From NCBI GenBank assembly GCA_018266075.1, contig JAFEBB010000036.1, positions 17,280-81,279 on the forward strand: a DNA stretch of 64,000 nt, written 5' to 3'. Positions 60,509 through 64,000 of the stretch are shown here, one piece after another. The position numbers and the translations under genes were made by a program. The first letter of the stretch is position 1; each line of letters starts with the position of its first letter. The notes under the pieces are model-generated. The model saw only the letters and a program-made list of their open reading frames with translations, was not told the DNA's origin and did not search any database. Source of the DNA: Deltaproteobacteria bacterium (GTDB lineage: Bacteria > Myxococcota > Myxococcia > Myxococcales > SZAS-1).

Positions 60509-61807
60509 ATGACGACTTCCGCGTTCGCCCTGCTGCTCGCGCCGCTGCTCGCGGCCACCGGGCCCACCAAGGTGCTGGTGATGCCGCTCTCCGCCGGGGA
60601 GGGCGTGAACGACGGCACCGCCAAGGCCATCACCGCGAGCGTGGTGGGCGAGGTGCGGCGGCGGCCCGGCCTGGCGGTGCTCACGAGCGAGGACGTGCAG
60701 GCGGTGGTCTCCGTCGATCGGCAGCGGCAGATGCTGGGCTGCACGGAGTCGTCGTGCCTGGCGGAGCTCGGCGGCGCGCTGGGCGTGGCCCAGGTGATCA
60801 CCGGCAGCGTGGCGCGACTCGGCGCGAGCTGGCTCATCCACCTGCAGGTCATCGATGCGAACAAGGCGGTCGTGCTGCGCCAGTCCGACCGGCGCAAGAA
60901 GGGCGGCAACATCGACGACGTGCTCGACGAGCTCCCGGGAATGGTGGGCGAGCTCTTCGGCGCCGCAGCGCCACAGCCAGCGCCGCTGCCCGTGGGGCAG
61001 GCCAATCCGACGACGACCACGCCCGCTCCGATCGCGGCGGCGCCGATCACGCCCGCGAAGCTCGTGCCGTCCGGCGTCGATGAGCGCGCGGAGGTGACCG
61101 CGGAGGTCGCCAAGAAGCTCGTCGTGGCCACGGACAAGAACGGCCACTACCTGGCCTTCGTGCCCTTCAGCGGGCTCGAAGGTCCGCTCTTCGCGGGCGC
61201 ACCCGAGGCGATGCATGCGCAGTACCTCGGCGGCGGCGGCTCCTCGGGGAACACCGAGTTCGACGTCTATTTCTGGGAGCCGCGGGTGCGCGCGCCGGCG
61301 GAGTCGTCGTTCGATTTCAAGAACGGCGCGTACACGCTCACCTGCGGCAAGAAGACCATTCCCTTCACGGCGCTCTCGGCGGCGGAGGCGAAGGCGTTTC
61401 TGAAGAAGGCGTCGCTGATGAAGCCGCGCTGGCGCCGGCAGGGCACGGTGCTCGGCCGCGACGACGACGGCAGCTACTACTACGTCGACTCACCGCGCGC
61501 CGACGACGCGCCCGCCGACGACGTGCACCTCTACATCGGCAAGAAGGGCCAGGTCGTGCCGGTGAAGGTGACCGACGTGCAGCGCGCGGGGCACACGCTG
61601 ATGCTCGAGAGCGATGCCGGGTCCATCAAGCTCACCCTCGGCGACGACGAAGAAGCCCTGAAGACGCCGGGCAGCATCAAGTCAGCCGCGGGCGTGAGCA
61701 AGCCGATCACCCCGCTCGCGCTCTGGCCGAACAAGGGGATGATCTACACGCAGCTCGGCGCGTACGCGGGGCAGGCGCTGGGCACGGCCTGCGACCCGTT
61801 CCTGTAA
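60509..61807 (+). CDS. Exported protein with TolB/CsgG-like N-terminal domain
   Basis: A 432-residue protein with a signal peptide (MTTSAFALLLAPLLAATGPT). Residues 20-140 form a fold found in myxobacterial exported proteins: KVLVMPLSAGEGVNDGTAKA, VVGEVRRRPGLAVLTSEDVQ, CTESSCLAELGGALGVAQVI, TGSVARLGASWLIHLQVID. This resembles the TolB N-terminal or CsgG-like domain. After a Pro/Thr-rich linker the C-terminal half is beta-rich without a family (VYFWEPRVRAPAESSFDFKN). TAA stop followed by a palindrome. Confidence 0.7.
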   Translation: MTTSAFALLLAPLLAATGPTKVLVMPLSAGEGVNDGTAKAITASVVGEVRRRPGLAVLTSEDVQAVVSVDRQRQMLGCTESSCLAELGGALGVAQVITGSVARLGASWLIHLQVIDANKAVVLRQSDRRKKGGNIDDVLDELPGMVGELFGAAAPQPAPLPVGQANPTTTTPAPIAAAPITPAKLVPSGVDERAEVTAEVAKKLVVATDKNGHYLAFVPFSGLEGPLFAGAPEAMHAQYLGGGGSSGNTEFDVYFWEPRVRAPAESSFDFKNGAYTLTCGKKTIPFTALSAAEAKAFLKKASLMKPRWRRQGTVLGRDDDGSYYYVDSPRADDAPADDVHLYIGKKGQVVPVKVTDVQRAGHTLMLESDAGSIKLTLGDDEEALKTPGSIKSAAGVSKPITPLALWPNKGMIYTQLGAYAGQALGTACDPFL

Positions 61808-61808
61808 C

Positions 61809-61824
61809 GTAACGATTTCGTTAC
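61809..61824. terminator. GTAACGA-TT-TCGTTAC palindrome
   Basis: Seven-base arms around TT, right after the TAA of the gene at 60509 and 33 bases before the convergent PilZ gene end. Same class as the other stop-adjacent palindromes. Confidence 0.5.
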
Positions 61825-61857
61825 ATCGAACGAGCCAGAAGCCACCAGCCACGGCTT

Positions 61858-62421
61858 TTAGGGCGCCCAGGGATCCATGCCGCTGGTGACCTTCTCGAGC
61901 TCCCAGGCCGCGAGCGCGTCGACGAGCCGCTCGTGCTCGGAGTCGAGGGTCTTGGCGCGGGCGCTGCCCAGGTAGCGGCCGGAGAACTCCTGCATCTTGG
62001 CGTCGAGGAAGAGCCGGGCCATGGCGATCTCGCTCTGGCCGTGGAACTCCTCGAAGCGCACGCCCATGCCCGACAAGGGCTCGCCCTGGTGCCGCATCAG
62101 CTCCGCGCGCACCTGCACCGGGCGCTCCTCGCCGGGCAGGCTGAAGCTGAGCTCGAAGGTGGTGCCCACCGGCAGGAAGAACGTGGAGCGCAGGAACATG
62201 CCGCTCATGCTCACGTTGTCGCTCGGGAGGGTGGCCGCGAAGCTGGGCTCGTCGGCGTCGCCGCGGCGCAGCCGCACCCGGAGCTCCAGCGTGCGCCGGG
62301 GAAAGCCGCGGTGCTCGATGCCGTCCTTGGGGTTGGCCGGCTGAGGCACCGGCACCAGGCGGCGGATCGCGTTGGTGGAGCTGGAGCCGGAGGACTTGGG
62401 CTGCTTCTGCTCTTTGGCCAT
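61858..62421 (-). CDS. PilZ domain protein
   Basis: A 187-residue protein whose central domain has the two c-di-GMP-binding signatures: RGFPRRTLELRVRL (RxxxR) and DNVSMSGMFL (N/DxSxxG). A short disordered N-terminus precedes it and a helical C-terminus follows (QSEIAMARLFLDAKMQEFSG). Likely a c-di-GMP receptor that modulates motility or surface behaviour. Start MAKEQKQPKSS at 62421 is the first ATG in a good context. Confidence 0.85.
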   Translation of the reverse strand: MAKEQKQPKSSGSSSTNAIRRLVPVPQPANPKDGIEHRGFPRRTLELRVRLRRGDADEPSFAATLPSDNVSMSGMFLRSTFFLPVGTTFELSFSLPGEERPVQVRAELMRHQGEPLSGMGVRFEEFHGQSEIAMARLFLDAKMQEFSGRYLGSARAKTLDSEHERLVDALAAWELEKVTSGMDPWAP

Positions 62422-62599
62422 GGCGTCCCTCGCAAGGGCCGAAGGTCTAGCACGACCTCGGCCCGCGCGGATCGGCTGCTCGCCCGCCCGCTCGACGCAA
62501 TCCCTGCACGGCCGGTCTGGCCCACGCAGGTCCTGCGTCGGATCCGGCGCTGATCCAGACGGGGCGCCGGTGGCATCCCCGCTGCAATGAAGCCACGCC

Positions 62600-63835
62600 A
62601 TGAGCGCCACCACCTCGAACGACCACGCCGCCCCCGCGGAGCACGCCCACAAGGCGTGGAAGACCGCCGCGTGGATCACCGGCGCCCTGCTGCTCGTCGC
62701 GGCCGGCGTGGCCTTCCTGGTCACCCGGCCCCGCACCGCCGCGCCACCCTGGCGCTTCGAGCTCGCGCCCGCCACGCGCGGTCCGCTGCAGGCGCGCATC
62801 ACCGCGTCGGGCACGCTCTCGGCGCTCATCACCGTGCAGGTGGGCAGCCAGGTCTCGGGAAAGATCCAGACGCTCGGCGCCGACTTCAACTCCGTGGTGC
62901 ACAAGCACCAGGTCATCGCGACGATTGACCCGTCGTTCTACAAGGCCGCGCTCCAGCAGACGCGCGCCAACCTCCTCGCTGCCAAGGCCAACACGGCCAA
63001 GGCCAAGAGCCAGCTCGAGGACGCCGAGCGCATCGCCGGCCGCAACCGCCAGCTGGTGGCCCAGAAGCTCATCTCCCAGCAGGACGCCGACTCCGCCGAG
63101 ACCGCCGTGCACGTGGACCGCTCGCAGGTGGAGGCCGCGCAAGCCGCGGAGGTGCAGGCCCAGGCCGCGCTGGATCAGGCGAAGATCAACCTCGACTACT
63201 GCACCATCGCCTCGCCCATCGACGGGGTGGTCATCTCGCGAAACGTCGACGTGGGCCAGACCGTGGCCGCCGCGCTCCAGGCGCCGACGATCTTCACCAT
63301 CGCGCAGGACCTCACCCACATGCAGGTGGACACCAACATCGCCGAGGCCGATGTGGGCCACCTCGCGCCGGGCATGAAGGCGAGCTTCACCGTCGACGCC
63401 TACCCGAGCGAAGAGTTCAACGGCGTGATCCGCGAGGTGCGCAACGCGCCGCAGACGGTGCAGAACGTGGTCACCTACGACGCCGTCATCGACGTGGCCA
63501 ACCCGGCGCTCAAGCTCAAGCCGGGCATGACCGCCAACGTCACCGCGGTGTTCGCCGACCGCGCCGACGCGCTCAAGGTCCCCAACGCCGCCCTGCGCTT
63601 CCGCGCGCCCGAGGCCCTGCTCTCCAGCTCGCCCGCGGTGCCCAACGTGAAGGGCGATCACCGCGTGGTCTGGGTGATGAAGGGCGCGATGCCCACGCCC
63701 GTGGCGGTGCGCATCGGCGTGAGCGACGGCAGCGCCACCGAGGTGCTCGAGGGCCTCACCGCAGGCGACAAGGTGGTCACCGAGGCGGTGAGCACCAGCA
63801 AGGGTGGCCCGGGCAGCTTCGGCCGCGTGTTCTGA
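62600..63835 (+). CDS. MacA-like periplasmic adaptor (efflux RND/ABC adaptor)
   Basis: A 411-residue membrane-fusion protein. A membrane helix ([20 protein letters not shown]) is followed by the biotinyl-lipoyl-like domain ([20 protein letters not shown]), a long coiled-coil hairpin ([20 protein letters not shown] through [16 protein letters not shown]) and the barrel ([20 protein letters not shown]). It joins an inner-membrane ABC transporter to an outer-membrane channel. An ABC ATPase starts eight bases downstream, as in macAB operons, so a drug or peptide exporter is likely. Confidence 0.88.
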   Translation: MSATTSNDHAAPAEHAHKAWKTAAWITGALLLVAAGVAFLVTRPRTAAPPWRFELAPATRGPLQARITASGTLSALITVQVGSQVSGKIQTLGADFNSVVHKHQVIATIDPSFYKAALQQTRANLLAAKANTAKAKSQLEDAERIAGRNRQLVAQKLISQQDADSAETAVHVDRSQVEAAQAAEVQAQAALDQAKINLDYCTIASPIDGVVISRNVDVGQTVAAALQAPTIFTIAQDLTHMQVDTNIAEADVGHLAPGMKASFTVDAYPSEEFNGVIREVRNAPQTVQNVVTYDAVIDVANPALKLKPGMTANVTAVFADRADALKVPNAALRFRAPEALLSSSPAVPNVKGDHRVVWVMKGAMPTPVAVRIGVSDGSATEVLEGLTAGDKVVTEAVSTSKGGPGSFGRVF

Positions 63836-63843
63836 GGCCCGCC

Positions 63844-64000
63844 ATGGGAACGCCGCTCATCGAGATCGAAGACGTGACCAAGGTCTACAGCCTGGGCGAG
63901 CAGGAGGTGCGCGCGCTCGACGGGGTCTCGCTCCAGATCGAGCGCGGCGAGTTCGTGGCCATCATGGGCGCGTCGGGCTCGGGCAAGTCCACGCTGATGA
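63844..64000 (+). CDS. MacB-like ABC transporter ATP-binding protein (cut by window edge)
   Basis: The first 52 residues of an ABC ATPase: [40 protein letters not shown], then the Walker [12 protein letters not shown] at the edge. Follows the MacA-like adaptor by eight bases in the same direction, as in macAB. The rest of the gene, including the permease part if it is a MacB fusion, is outside the window. Confidence 0.85.
   Translation, partial: MGTPLIEIEDVTKVYSLGEQEVRALDGVSLQIERGEFVAIMGASGSGKSTLM

Overview
The window is GC-rich chromosomal DNA with very dense coding on both strands. It almost certainly comes from a myxobacterium or close relative (Myxococcota). The best evidence is a C-terminal sorting signal of the MYXO-CTERM type on a secreted S53 protease (19187-22000). 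Supporting signs are a Ser/Thr kinase with the HRDxSPxN loop common in myxobacteria, many lipoproteins with Cys-rich heads and Ser/Thr/Gly linkers, a PilZ protein, several ECF sigma/anti-sigma pairs, and frequent GTG starts. I see no rRNA, tRNA, CRISPR array, insertion sequence or convincing prophage.

Layout, left part. 1-4034: a cut outer-membrane barrel gene, an ECF sigma factor with an unusual anti-sigma carrying a glycogen-binding-like domain, a 74-bp tandem duplication with two hairpins, and two haem-binding lipoproteins. 4289-15275 (minus strand): DUF4286 protein, B12/radical SAM protein, recC, recB, recD and a small protein, apparently one long operon. 15389-18093: a TetR regulator, an alpha/beta hydrolase and a thiolase, with matching operator candidates before the first two. 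18142-23679: YceI, a HxlR regulator, the S53 protease and an acyl-CoA ligase.

Middle. 23749-28445: a compact urease operon, ureD-ureAB(fused)-ureC-ureF-ureG, without ureE; UreG has a His-rich N-terminus. 28446-34221: a NYN/LOTUS RNA-binding protein, a decayed hydrolase, and assorted envelope, basic and FHA-like proteins. 34436-41866: an 800-residue Cys-rich lipoprotein, a frameshifted Cys-rich protein, a TonB-like protein, small secreted proteins and a Ser/Thr kinase. 41863-46807 (minus): five genes for Flp/TadE/TadG-like pilus or surface proteins without any motor or secretin.

Right part. 47102-53160: a coiled-coil lysozyme-like protein, a cupin, a collagen-like protein with a lipoprotein, and an ECF sigma factor with an NrsF-like anti-sigma plus a second, degenerate NrsF-like protein. 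54407-58579: a two-gene lipid beta-oxidation operon closely resembling peroxisomal multifunctional enzyme 2 (dehydrogenase + hydratase + three SCP2 domains) and an SCP-x thiolase, preceded by two strong inverted repeats. 58591-64000: a short Hsp70, a TolB-like protein, a PilZ protein and the start of a MacAB-type efflux operon cut by the window edge.

Functionally, the thiolase at 16861, the acyl-CoA ligase at 22075 and the 54407-58579 operon together suggest fatty acid or sterol-like lipid catabolism. Much of the rest is envelope and surface biology. Product names rest on motifs and domain patterns read by eye; no database search was run.
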